From the NCBI GenBank assembly GCA_963716445.1, contig OY970313.1, positions 2,108,001-2,172,000 of the forward strand: a DNA stretch of 64,000 bases, given 5' to 3'. Made by a program: the position numbers and the translations under genes. Below are positions 1 through 9,954 of this stretch, one piece after another. How positions within the stretch are numbered: position 1 is the stretch's first letter; each line of letters begins with the position of its first letter. Below the pieces are notes generated by a model. The model was not told the origin of the DNA. It ran no database searches and saw only the letters and a list, made by a program, of their open reading frames with translations. Source of the stretch: JAAYBF01 sp963716445 (GTDB lineage: Bacteria > Actinomycetota > Thermoleophilia > Solirubrobacterales > Thermoleophilaceae).

Positions 1-1448
1 TGAAGTCGAGGAACACCGACCAGCGCTCGAGGTAGAGGAAGTCGAGCCGCACCAGCTCGTCGAAGTCGAGCTCGGAGCGCCCCGAGACCTGCCAGAGCCC
101 CGTCATCCCCGGCAGGACCAGGTAGCGCTTGCGGTGCCAGTCGTCGAGCAGCGCATAGTCGCGCTGCGGCAGCGGGCGCGGGCCGACCAGCGACATCTCG
201 CCGCGCAGGACGTTGAACAGCTGGGGCAGCTCGTCGAGCGACCAGCGGCGCAGCAGCGACCCGACATGGGTCACGCGCGGATCCTCGCGGATCTTGAAGA
301 TCGCGCCGCCGGCCTCGTTGCGGTGCTCGAGGTCGTCCTGCTGGCGCTCGGCGCCCTCGCGCATCGTGCGGAACTTCAGGCACGCGAAGGGCCGTCCGCC
401 GATCCCCGGGCGGATCGAGCGGAACAGCACCGGGCCACGCGACTCGAGCTTCACCGCCACGGCGATCAGGACGAGCAACGGCGACAGGGCGACGAGCAGC
501 AACGTCGCTCCGACGAGGTCGAAGGCGCGCTTGACGGCGAAGTCGACGCCGTCGAAGACGGGCGGCTTGAGCTCGAACAGCGGCAGCGACTGGCCCGGGA
601 CGAACTCGACGCGATCCATCAGGATCTCCATCGTCGACGGAGCGACGCGCACCCGCTTGCCGTGCTGGTGACAGCGATCCACCAGCTCGACCGCCTGCTC
701 CTGCGGGAAGGCGGGATCGGCGATCAGCACTTCGTCGATCGCGTCGAAGTTGCGCTCCAGGCCCTCGAGGCTGCCGAAGTCGCGCAGGCGGGCGTCGCTG
801 TGGCGCGGCGTCAGCGACACGTAGCCGAAGGGCTCGACCTCCGAGCTGTCGCGCAGCGCGTGCGCGACCGCGTCGATGTGGCTGCCGGACCCGACGAGGA
901 CCGCGCGCCGGCGAAAGCCGGCCGCGCGCAGCACCGCGCCGCTGACGCGCTCGAAGACCCAGCGGAACGCCGAGACGTACACGAGGGCGAAGAACAGCGA
1001 CCCGTAGAAGATGTAGTACGAGGAGAACTGGTGACCCTCGATCACCGCGTAGACGAGCACCACGACCGTCACCTGGAAGAGCGCCGAGATCAGGGTCGCG
1101 AACCCCGGCCGCTGACCGCGGTCGCGATAGAGGCCCGAGCGCGCGAACAGCAGCAGCATCACGAGGCAGGCGAGCGGCGCGTACTCCTTGGCCTGGTCGA
1201 AGGTGCGGTCGAGCGCGTCCGGCGCGACGATCGCCGCCTTGATCGCCAGGCCGGTCCAGATCGCGAGGAACATGCCGGCGACGTCGAGCGACGCGAGCGT
1301 GAGGACGCGCGAGCCACGGCGAACCAGCTCGAAGCGCAGCAGGCCCTTGACCAGCGGCATGCTGCTCGCGCGCACGTCACGGCGCGGGAGGTCCGCCGGC
1401 GCCGCCGGCCGCAGCTCCCTCAGCTCTCTCGCCAGGCCGTTGCCCATC
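1..1448 (-). CDS. Polyprenyl-phosphate sugar-1-phosphate transferase (exopolysaccharide initiating enzyme), 3' end cut
   Basis: This is a membrane enzyme of the WbaP/CpsE type that moves a sugar-1-phosphate onto a polyprenyl phosphate to start surface glycan synthesis. Reading from the ATG at 1448, about 482 residues are visible before the window edge. The N-terminal half has several hydrophobic segments, followed by a Rossmann-like middle part (AVLVGSGSHIDAVAHAL). The C-terminal catalytic domain has a membrane anchor (FDLVGATLLLVALSPLL), LESRGPVLF, FKCLKFRTM-like residues (FACLKFRTM), and the hallmark DELPQLFNVLRGEMSLVGPRP and PGMTGLWQVSGRS. A GGAGG lies about 13 nt before the ATG. It faces away from the glycan cluster that starts near 17 kb but may supply its first step (inference). 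The last residues lie outside the window. Confidence 0.93.
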
Positions 1449-1618
1449 TCGTGGTGCTCGCCTCCGATCGCTCTCCGTCACTCCTGCGCAAAAGAGCAAA
1501 CAGGCCAACCGCCGCAATGTAGCGCGGCCGGAGGGCGAATACCGGTAACGGCGTCCCGACGAGTGGGCGACCGGCGCTTCGCGTTCGAGCGAGGAGCTGG
1601 TGACACGACGGCCGGCCG

Positions 1619-1624
1619 TATCCT
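1619..1624 (+). promoter_or_regulatory. -10 box TATCCT for a leaderless start
   Basis: TATCCT ends 6 nt before the ATG at 1631, and no Shine-Dalgarno sequence is present. This spacing puts the transcription start at or next to the start codon. No convincing -35 box was found. Confidence 0.5.
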
Positions 1625-1630
1625 TCACCC

Positions 1631-3246
<1,616 letters not shown>

Positions 3247-3250
<4 letters not shown>

Positions 3251-4314
3251 GCACTGTTCCGCAGATCGCGCCCCGCGATCGAGTCGAGGCCGCGATCTGC
3301 ATCGCGCTCACGCGGTTGCCGCTGGCGGCGCAGCGGTTGCTCGGCGGAGCGCCGATCGCGATCGACGGGCTCGAGCTGCACCCGACCTCGCAGCTGCTGG
3401 TCAAGCTCGAGCGACTCGCCGGCGTGCCGCCGGTCGAGAGCCTGCCGGTGGACGAGGCGCGCGCGCAGGTCGGCCGCCAGGCGGCGCTGCTGACCGGGCG
3501 CAAGCGTTCGCTGCCACGGCTGGAGGACCTGGAGATCCCGGGCCCGGCCGGAACGATCGGCGCGCGCCTCTACGCCGACGAGCCGGGACCGGACGACGGC
3601 GGCCTGCTCGTCTACTACCACGGCGGCGGCCACGTGATCGGCACGCTCGACACCCACGACAGCGCCTGCCGCTTCCTCGCCTCGGAGGCCGGCGTCGGGG
3701 TGCTCTCGATCGACTACCGGCTGGCGCCCGAGCACCCGTTCCCGGCGGCCGCCGACGACTCCGTCGCCGCCCTGGCCTGGGCGTTCGAGCACGCCGAGCG
3801 GCTCGGCTTCGACCCGCGCCGGATCGCCGTCGGCGGCGACAGCGCGGGCGGCAACCTGGCAGCGGTGGCCGCCCTGGCAGCGAAGGCCGGCGAGGCGCCG
3901 ATGCCCGCCTTCCAGCTGCTGATCTATCCCGTCACCGACTACTCGGTCAAGCGCCCCTCCTACGAGCTGTTCGGCGAGGGCTTCCTGCTCACCGCCGCCG
4001 AGATGGACTGGTTCCGCGACCACTACTTGCCCGACGCCGAGGCCGCGAAGGACTGGCGCGCCTCCCCACTGCTCGCCCCGGACCACTCCGGCCTGCCGCC
4101 GGCCTACGTCCTGACCGCCGGCTTCGACCCGCTGCGCGACGAGGGCGAGGAGTACGCGCGCGCCCTGAGCGCCGCCGGCGTCCCGACCGCGCTACGCCGC
4201 CACGACGGCCTGCTGCACAGCTTCGTCAACCAGACGTCCCTGCACCGCGGCGCTCGCGACGCGATGCTCGAGGCCGCCGGCGCCCTCCGCCTCGGCCTGG
4301 CCCCGCGCTCGTAG
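3247..4314 (+). CDS. Alpha/beta-hydrolase, HSL-type esterase/lipase
   Basis: About 355 residues. It has the oxyanion motif HGGG (residues 125-128), the nucleophile elbow GDSAGG (Ser199), an acid in DPLRDEG (Asp294) and a histidine in HDGLLHSF (His324). These mark the hormone-sensitive-lipase family of carboxylesterases. The start is taken as TTG at 3247, which overlaps the upstream stop as TTGA and has GGGGAG about 10 nt upstream. No other start lies near the expected N-terminus. Translational coupling to the mutase is likely. The substrate is unknown, and no signal peptide is seen, so it is probably cytoplasmic. Confidence 0.85.
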
Positions 4315-4371
4315 GCAGCCGAAGCCCCGCCTCAGGGACGGCCCGCGCCGACGGCACCCCACGGCGTTGGT

Positions 4372-4405
4372 CGTCCTCACGCCTCCGCCGTCCTCACGCC
4401 TCCGC
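4372..4405 (+). repeat. Two tandem 17-nt direct repeats
   Basis: CGTCCTCACGCCTCCGC occurs at 4372-4388 and again at 4389-4405, followed by the start of a third copy (CGTCCTCC). It lies in the non-coding gap after the esterase gene. Function is unknown. Confidence 0.7.
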
Positions 4406-4442
4406 CGTCCTCCAGCGTCTCCGTTACCGCCCTCCAAACGAC

Positions 4443-4486
4443 GAGTGGAACATTGACTGGGATAGGGCCCGGTCAATGTTCCACTC
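4443..4486 (+). terminator. Long hairpin: 19-nt arms, 6-nt loop
   Basis: The left arm GAGTGGAACATTGACTGGG (4443-4461) pairs with the right arm CCCGGTCAATGTTCCACTC (4468-4486) at 18 Watson-Crick pairs plus one G-T pair, around the loop ATAGGG. No T-run follows. It sits in the 237-nt gap between the esterase and SRPBCC genes. It could be a U-less terminator, an operator dyad or a mobile palindrome; the sequence alone does not decide. Confidence 0.5.
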
Positions 4487-4551
4487 TCTTGCGCGCTGAC
4501 AGCTTCGTCTCAATGGGCAGGACTCGTTCGAGCCCGGGCGAACGGATCGCA

Positions 4552-5334
4552 ATGGCGAATCTGACCGCACAGCGCACGCTGGTGAAGTCGCCCCCGGAGC
4601 TCTGGAGCGAGCTGAGCGAGGTCGAGAGCCTCGCGCGGCACCTCGGCGAGCTGGGCGAGATCCGCATAACGAAGGTCGAGCCCGAGACCACGGTCGCCTG
4701 GGAGGGCGAGCAGATCAGCGGAACCGTGCAGCTCGAGGAGTCCGGCTGGGGAACCAAGGTCACCTTCCACGCGACCGTTCCCGAGCCGGACGTCGTGCCG
4801 GCGGCGGAGCCGAACGCGATCGCCGATCCGCTACAGCCCGCGCCCGCGGAGCCGGCGCCGGGTGCGCCGGAGCCGATCGTGCCCGCGCCCGTCGACCCAG
4901 AGCCGATCGTCGAACCCGAGCCACTCGTCGCGGTCGAGCCGGAGGCGGCCGAGATCGAGGTGGTCGCAGAGCCGCGGCTCGTGGAGCATTCTCGGCGCAA
5001 GGGCTTCTGGGCTCAGTGGCTGTTTCGTCAGCGGCGACCGGCGGCGGTCGAGCCGGTGCCGATCGCGCCGGTCTCTGAGCCGGACACGGTCGAGATCGAC
5101 GCAGTCGTGGCTCAGTCACAAGTCGTCCCAGCCGAACCAGAGCCCGTCGCCACCGAGCCGGAGCCTGTCGCCGTCGAGCCAGAGCGTAAGCCTGTCGCCG
5201 CGGAGCACGCCCCGCCGGTCGACGCCGAGGTAGCGACGAGCTCGGCGATCGAGCCCGACCGCGTCCAGGCGGTGCTCGACGGCACGCTGGAGGCGCTCGG
5301 CCAGGCGCACCACCGGCCGTTCTCGCGCGGCTGA
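4552..5334 (+). CDS. SRPBCC-like domain protein with long Pro/Glu/Val-rich tail
   Basis: 260 residues from the ATG at 4552. Residues 1 to about 80 read like a truncated START/SRPBCC (polyketide cyclase) fold: TAQRTLVKSPPELWSELSEVES, an ITKVEPETTVAWEG strand pair, then a GTKVTFHATV strand. The rest is low-complexity, with repeated EPEPV/VEPEP units broken by a short basic patch (HSRRKGFWAQWLFRQRRP) near the middle. The C-terminus (DRVQAVLDGTLEALGQAHHRPFSRG) looks helical. There is no signal peptide and no catalytic motif. An open frame extends further upstream but runs through the hairpin at 4443-4486, so the internal ATG is preferred. The role is not known. Confidence 0.65.
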   Translation: MANLTAQRTLVKSPPELWSELSEVESLARHLGELGEIRITKVEPETTVAWEGEQISGTVQLEESGWGTKVTFHATVPEPDVVPAAEPNAIADPLQPAPAEPAPGAPEPIVPAPVDPEPIVEPEPLVAVEPEAAEIEVVAEPRLVEHSRRKGFWAQWLFRQRRPAAVEPVPIAPVSEPDTVEIDAVVAQSQVVPAEPEPVATEPEPVAVEPERKPVAAEHAPPVDAEVATSSAIEPDRVQAVLDGTLEALGQAHHRPFSRG

Positions 5335-5358
5335 GGTCGCGCCCGAGGGGCGCGACGG

Positions 5359-5364
5359 TACGAT
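5359..5364 (+). promoter_or_regulatory. -10 box TACGAT before the carboxylase beta gene
   Basis: TACGAT ends 10 nt before the ATG at 5375. The upstream in-frame ATG at 5363 overlaps this box, which favours 5375 as the true start of a near-leaderless mRNA. Confidence 0.45.
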
Positions 5365-5374
5365 GCCGCGCCCA

Positions 5375-6940
5375 ATGCGCCAGAAGTCGCCGGAGACCTA
5401 CGAGGAGAAGCTCGCACAGCTCGAGGAGCTGCGCGAGCAGGCCGTCCACACGAATCCGCAGGCCGAGGAGAAGCAGCACGCGCGCGGGAAGCTGACCGCG
5501 CGCGAGCGGGTCGAGAAGCTGCTCGACCCTGGCTCATTCCAGGAGCTCGACACGTTCGTCCGCCACCGCACGTTCGACTTCGACATGCAGGGCAACCGAC
5601 CGTGGGGCGACGCGGTCGTGACCGGCCACGGGACGATCGACGGCCGGCCGGTCTGCGTCTTCTCGCAGGACTTCACCGTCTTCGGCGGCTCGCTCGGCGA
5701 GGTGATGGCCGAGAAGATGTGCAAGATCATGGACCTGGCGGCAAAGATCGGCTGCCCCGTGATCGGGATCAACGACTCCGGCGGCGCGCGCATCCAGGAG
5801 GGCGTCGTCTCGCTCGGCGCCTACGGCGACGTCTTCGTCCGCAACGTCCAGTGCTCCGGCGTGATCCCGCAGATCTCGCTGATCATGGGCCCCTGCGCCG
5901 GCGGCGCCGTCTACTCGCCCGCGATGACCGACTTCATCTTCATGGTGAAGGAGACCTCGCACATGTTCATCACCGGCCCCGACGTGATCAAGACGGTCAC
6001 CGGCGAGGAGGTCGAGTTCGAGGAGCTCGGCGGCGCGATGACCCACAACACGAAGTCGGGCGTCGCGCACTTCGCCTCCGAGGACGAGGAGGCCTGCCTC
6101 GAGGACGCGCGCTACCTGATGTCGTTCCTGCCGCAGAACAACCTCGAGCTGCCGCCGAAGCTCGAGACCGGCGACCCGCACGACCGGATGGACCCGGAGC
6201 TCGACACGATCGTCCCGGACGCCCCGAACAAGCCCTACGACATGCGCGACGTCGTCTCCAGGATCGTCGACGACGGCGAGTTCTTCGAGGTCCAGGAGCA
6301 CTTCGCCAAGAACATCGTGATCGGCTTCTCGCGGCTCGGCGGCCGGCCGATCGGCCTGGTCGGCAACCAGCCGTCCCAGATGGCCGGCGTGCTCGACATC
6401 GACGCCTCCGAGAAGGCGGCCCGCTTCATCCGCTTCTGCGACGCCTTCAACATCCCGATCGTCACCTTCACCGACGTGCCCGGCTTCCTCCCCGGCACCA
6501 GCCAGGAGTGGGGCGGCATCATCCGCCACGGCGCGAAGCTGCTCTACGCCTTCACGGAGGCGACCGTGCCGAAGCTGACGGTGATCACCCGCAAGGCCTA
6601 CGGCGGCGCCTACGACGTCATGGCCTCCAAGCACATGCTCGCCGACTTCAACTTCGCCTGGCCGCAGGCCGAGGTCGCCGTGATGGGGCCCGAGGGCGCC
6701 GTCAACATCATCTACCGCCGCGACATCGCCGCCTCGCCGACGCCCGACGAACGCCGCGAGAAGCTGATGGACGACTACAAGGCCCGCTTCGCCAACCCCT
6801 ACTCGGCGGCCGAGCGCGGCTACATCGACGACGTCATCGTCCCCCACGAAACCCGCCCCCGCTTGATCACGGCGCTCGAGACGCTCGAGACCAAGCGTGT
6901 CCCGGGCCCCAAGCGCAAGCACGGCAACATCCCCCTCTAG
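5375..6940 (+). CDS. Propionyl/acyl-CoA carboxylase, beta (carboxyltransferase) subunit
   Basis: 521 residues from ATG 5375 (525 from ATG 5363). It moves the carboxyl group from carboxy-biotin to an acyl-CoA, probably propionyl-CoA to methylmalonyl-CoA. Both crotonase-like halves are present. The N-terminal half has the oxyanion region SGGARIQEGV and MGPCAGGAVYSPA. The C-terminal half has NQPSQMAGVLDIDASEKAARFIRFCDAF, DVPGFLPGTSQE, RKAYGGAYDVM and GPEGAVNIIYRR. Length and motifs fit actinobacterial PccB/AccD. The biotin carboxylase/BCCP chain is at 45.1 kb and a small epsilon-like subunit follows directly. Acetyl-CoA as a second substrate cannot be excluded. Confidence 0.93.
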   Translation: MRQKSPETYEEKLAQLEELREQAVHTNPQAEEKQHARGKLTARERVEKLLDPGSFQELDTFVRHRTFDFDMQGNRPWGDAVVTGHGTIDGRPVCVFSQDFTVFGGSLGEVMAEKMCKIMDLAAKIGCPVIGINDSGGARIQEGVVSLGAYGDVFVRNVQCSGVIPQISLIMGPCAGGAVYSPAMTDFIFMVKETSHMFITGPDVIKTVTGEEVEFEELGGAMTHNTKSGVAHFASEDEEACLEDARYLMSFLPQNNLELPPKLETGDPHDRMDPELDTIVPDAPNKPYDMRDVVSRIVDDGEFFEVQEHFAKNIVIGFSRLGGRPIGLVGNQPSQMAGVLDIDASEKAARFIRFCDAFNIPIVTFTDVPGFLPGTSQEWGGIIRHGAKLLYAFTEATVPKLTVITRKAYGGAYDVMASKHMLADFNFAWPQAEVAVMGPEGAVNIIYRRDIAASPTPDERREKLMDDYKARFANPYSAAERGYIDDVIVPHETRPRLITALETLETKRVPGPKRKHGNIPL

Positions 6941-6947
6941 GCCCTCG

Positions 6948-7196
6948 ATGAGCGCCAACGGCAAGCAGCGCCCGCCCCGCCCTCGCATCGAGATCAAGCA
7001 GTCCACCGCCAGCCCCGAGGAGGCCGCCGCGATCGCCGCCGCGATCGAAAGCTTCCTCCACGACACCGCCCCCGCGCCGTCGGCGACCGCCGGCCCGGCC
7101 CTCAGCCCGTGGCTCGAGGCCGGTTTGCTCGAGGGCGCCGGCCGCGAGCCCTCCCACGGCGCCCCGTGGGGCAAGCTCGGCGCTCCCCGGCTCTAA
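6948..7196 (+). CDS. Acyl-CoA carboxylase epsilon-like small subunit
   Basis: 82 residues from ATG 6948, 7 nt after the beta-subunit stop. It resembles the small epsilon subunits (AccE) that stabilise actinobacterial acyl-CoA carboxylases. It has a basic/proline N-terminus, a strand (RIEIKQ), a helix rich in Ala/Glu (SPEEAAAIAAAIESFL), a variable linker, and a C-terminus with conserved Trp residues (SPWLEAGLL, APWGKLG). Position after the beta subunit is the usual arrangement. Similarity is short and low-complexity, so the assignment rests partly on context. Confidence 0.7.
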   Translation: MSANGKQRPPRPRIEIKQSTASPEEAAAIAAAIESFLHDTAPAPSATAGPALSPWLEAGLLEGAGREPSHGAPWGKLGAPRL

Positions 7197-7202
7197 CTCG
7201 AT

Positions 7203-7826
7203 TTGGACGAGTGGTCAGATCCGGGGCGGGTCGCCGAGTACTTGTCTCGCGAGATCCCCCACCGGCAGATCGCTGAGGCGATGCTGTTGGAAGCGCTCCC
7301 GGAACACGTCGAGCGATTCATCGATCTCGGTACCGGTGACGGGCGGCTGATCGCGCTCGTCAAGAACCGCTTCCCCGATGCACGAGCCATCGGGTTCGAC
7401 TCTTCAGCACCGATGCTCGCGCGAGCCGCCGGCCGTTTCAACGGTGATCCGGCTGTTGAGCTGCGCCGTCACGACCTGAGCGTGCCTCTGCCTGACTTGC
7501 CGCCTGCCGACGCGATCGTCTCGGGATTGGCGATTCACCACGTGGATGACGAGCGCAAGCGGACCCTCTTCGGGGAGATCCACGCAGTTTTGCGACCGGG
7601 CGGAGTCTTTGCGAACCTGGAGCTGGTCGCCTCCGCAACTCCCGAGCTGCATGAGCGGTTCCGTCGCGAGATCGGTCGCGCCGAAGACGACCCCGCCGAT
7701 CGTCTGGCAGACCTCTTCAAGCAGATGCGCTGGCTACACGAAAGTGGCTTCGAGGAGGTTGACTGTCATTTCAAATGGCTCGAGCTGGCGCTCGTCGTCG
7801 CCGCCCGGCGCGGCATGACTGTCTGA
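7203..7826 (+). CDS. Class I SAM-dependent methyltransferase
   Basis: 207 residues. The SAM-binding motif FIDLGTGDGRLI, the acidic strand end AIGFDSS, motif ADAIVSGLAIHHVDDE and the LRPGGVFANLELV strand mark a Rossmann methyltransferase of the UbiE/small-molecule type. The start is TTG at 7203, chosen because no ATG or GTG precedes the SAM motif in frame; no Shine-Dalgarno is visible. GC content and codon use look lower than in the carboxylase genes, so it may be a later arrival. The substrate is unknown. A 309-nt gap follows. Confidence 0.8.
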   Translation: MDEWSDPGRVAEYLSREIPHRQIAEAMLLEALPEHVERFIDLGTGDGRLIALVKNRFPDARAIGFDSSAPMLARAAGRFNGDPAVELRRHDLSVPLPDLPPADAIVSGLAIHHVDDERKRTLFGEIHAVLRPGGVFANLELVASATPELHERFRREIGRAEDDPADRLADLFKQMRWLHESGFEEVDCHFKWLELALVVAARRGMTV

Positions 7827-8101
7827 GGTCGCTGAGATCCAGCTGGCCAAGGCGCTACTTCCGCGGGTGGCGACGGTGGCGGCCTTTCGCCCGCAGCCGT
7901 AGCGAGCGGAGCGTCGCGCGGAGCCCCTGCCGTCGAACCACACGGAGCGCCCTACACGGCAAACCGCGCCAGGCACGGGGCGTAGTCGCAGCGGAGCGAG
8001 CGGAGGCGAGGACGAAAGACGCTACCGGAGACAGGACCCGCGGCCTGAAACGCCAAAGCCCTATCCATATCGGCCCCAACGCCGATTCCTATGCATAATC
8101 C
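7827..8101. other. Gap without a recognised gene
   Basis: No credible protein or RNA gene was recognised. The stretch is rich in purine-biased repeats; AGCGAGCGGAG occurs at 7901-7911 and again at 7995-8005. Its last part leads into the promoter at 8102. It may be a decayed coding region. Confidence 0.4.
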
Positions 8102-8129
8102 TTGAAACCCGCCCGGGTTTTGCTACTTT
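8102..8129 (+). promoter_or_regulatory. Sigma-70-type promoter of the sulfate assimilation operon, leaderless
   Basis: TTGAAA (8102-8107), a 16-nt spacer and TACTTT (8124-8129) form a good vegetative promoter. The -10 box ends exactly 6 nt before the ATG at 8136, with no Shine-Dalgarno between. The mRNA therefore should begin at the start codon. This is the best-defined promoter in the window. Confidence 0.75.
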
Positions 8130-8135
8130 CAACGT

Positions 8136-9953
8136 ATGGAGCCGACGACCACCGAGCGCAAGGGCAAGGAGGGGGCCCTCAACAACCCCGAGATCATCGA
8201 GAACGTCCCGGGCCACGTGATCCCGATCCTCGAGCGCGAGTTCGACGACTTCGACAACGAGGCGGAGAAGTTCCTCGCCGGTCAGACCGAGGAGATGGAG
8301 TTCATCGGCTTCCGGCTCAAGCAGGGCGTCTACGGTCAGCGTCAGGCCGACGTCCAGATGTGCCGCATCAAGCTCCCGATGGGTGGCGTCACGCCCGAGC
8401 AGATGGAGATGTTCGCCGACGTCGTCGAGGAGTACGCGCCGCTGAACAAGGGCCACATCACGACGCGCCAGAACATCCAGATCCACCACATCCCGCTGCG
8501 CCAGATGGCCGAGCTGATCCGCAAGGTCTCGGACTCCGGCCTCTCGTCGCGCGAGGGCTGCGGCAACACGGTCCGCAACGTGACCGGCGACCCGTGGGCG
8601 GGCGTCTGCCAGGGCGAGCTGTTCGACATCACCCCGTGGGCCGGCGCCTACGTGCGCTACTTCGTGCGCCACCCCACGACGCAGCTGATGCCGCGCAAGG
8701 TCAAGACGGCCTTCACCGCGACCGACGAGGACCGCGCGATCACCGGCATCCACGACATTGCCTTCATCCCGCGCGTCCGCGACGGGGTCAAGGGCGTCGA
8801 GGTCCGCGTCGGCGGCGGCACGTCGATCATGCCACGCGTCGCCCCCACGCTGTACGAGTTCGTCGAGCTCGAGAACGGCGACTACCTCAAGGTCTCCGAG
8901 GCCGTCTTCAGGATCTTCGACCGCCAGGAGTGGCTGCGCGTCAACCGCGCCCGTGCCCGCATCAAGGTGCTGATCGACAAGATCGGCATCGACGCGTTCC
9001 GCGAGCAGGTCGAGGAGGAGCTCCAGGGCGACTGGGTCGCCGAGCGCGACTTCGACCCGACGCCGCTGCTGCTGCTCCACGACGAGGAGGCCAACGCGCC
9101 GGCCCCGTCGGTCGACTACGCCCAGCCGAACGGCGACCTCTCGGAGTTCGAGCGCTTCCGCGCGTCGAACGTCGAGCCGCAGCGCCAGCAGGGCTTCTCG
9201 ACCGTCCAGGTCCGCGTCGTGCGCGGCGACCTGACGCCTGAGCAGTTCCGCGGCCTAGCGCAGATCATGCGCGATTACTCGGGCGGCTACGCCCGCACGA
9301 CGGTCGAGCAGAACCTCGTCCTGCGCTGGGTGCGCGACGAGTCGCTCTACGCGGTCTGGCAGGCGCTCGGCGAGCTCGGCCTCGCCAACGCCGGCGCCGG
9401 CGAGGTGATCGACACCGTCAGCTGCCCCGGCACCGACAGCTGCAAGCTCGGGATCACCAGCTCGATGGGGCTCAACCGCGCCGTCAACGAGCGGATCCAG
9501 AAGATGGAGATCGACGACGAGCTGAGCAAGCGGATCCACGTGAAGATGTCCGGCTGCCCGAACGGCTGCAGCCAGCACCACATCGCGAACATCGGCTTCT
9601 ACGGCGCGTCGATCAAGGTCGGCGACAAGACGATCCCCGCGTACATCCCGCACATCGGCGGCAACTACGAGGGCGGCGAGGTGATCTACGGGACGCGGCT
9701 GAAGTCGCGCATCCCGGCCAAGCGCGCGCCGGAGGCCGTCGAGCGCTGGATCCGCTACTACGAGGCCGAGCGCGAGGACGGCGAGGAGTTCAACGCCTTC
9801 GCCGAGCGCGTCGGCGCCGCGAGCTTCACCGAGCTGGTCAAGGACCTGTCGCTGCCGGTCGAGTTCAACGTCGAGAACATGGACTACTTCATCGACTGGC
9901 AGCGCGACCAGCTCTACGAGGTCATCCGCGGCGAGGGCGAGTGCGCGGTCTGA
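8136..9953 (+). CDS. Ferredoxin-dependent sulfite (or nitrite) reductase
   Basis: 605 residues. It reduces sulfite to sulfide with six electrons, using siroheme coupled to a 4Fe-4S cluster. The two half-repeats of the family are present. Cluster cysteines are Cys430 and Cys436 (CPGTDSC) and Cys474 and Cys478 (CPNGC). The N-terminal half has the siroheme/substrate region (TTRQNIQIHHI, GCGNTVRNVTGDP). Nitrite reductase shares this fold, but the gene is first in an operon with cysH, cysD, cysN and cysC, so sulfite is the likely substrate. The start is fixed by the promoter 6 nt upstream. Confidence 0.92.
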   Translation: MEPTTTERKGKEGALNNPEIIENVPGHVIPILEREFDDFDNEAEKFLAGQTEEMEFIGFRLKQGVYGQRQADVQMCRIKLPMGGVTPEQMEMFADVVEEYAPLNKGHITTRQNIQIHHIPLRQMAELIRKVSDSGLSSREGCGNTVRNVTGDPWAGVCQGELFDITPWAGAYVRYFVRHPTTQLMPRKVKTAFTATDEDRAITGIHDIAFIPRVRDGVKGVEVRVGGGTSIMPRVAPTLYEFVELENGDYLKVSEAVFRIFDRQEWLRVNRARARIKVLIDKIGIDAFREQVEEELQGDWVAERDFDPTPLLLLHDEEANAPAPSVDYAQPNGDLSEFERFRASNVEPQRQQGFSTVQVRVVRGDLTPEQFRGLAQIMRDYSGGYARTTVEQNLVLRWVRDESLYAVWQALGELGLANAGAGEVIDTVSCPGTDSCKLGITSSMGLNRAVNERIQKMEIDDELSKRIHVKMSGCPNGCSQHHIANIGFYGASIKVGDKTIPAYIPHIGGNYEGGEVIYGTRLKSRIPAKRAPEAVERWIRYYEAEREDGEEFNAFAERVGAASFTELVKDLSLPVEFNVENMDYFIDWQRDQLYEVIRGEGECAV

Positions 9954-9954
9954 G

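Noticed and set aside
134..1522. Long plus-strand open frame opposite the sugar transferase
   Set aside because: The protein is a low-complexity Arg/Glu/Ala string; the minus strand encodes a clear sugar transferase with all family motifs.
4372..4405. Start of a CRISPR array
   Set aside because: The repeats are tandem without spacers, only 17 nt long, and no cas gene is present.
7980..8060. tRNA-like or RNase P-like RNA
   Set aside because: No T-arm consensus or cloverleaf could be drawn, and no RNase P core motif was found.
7855..8079. Minus-strand 74-codon frame in the gap before the sulfate operon
   Set aside because: Arg-rich composition, no start signal and no domain; it is probably a chance frame in repeats.
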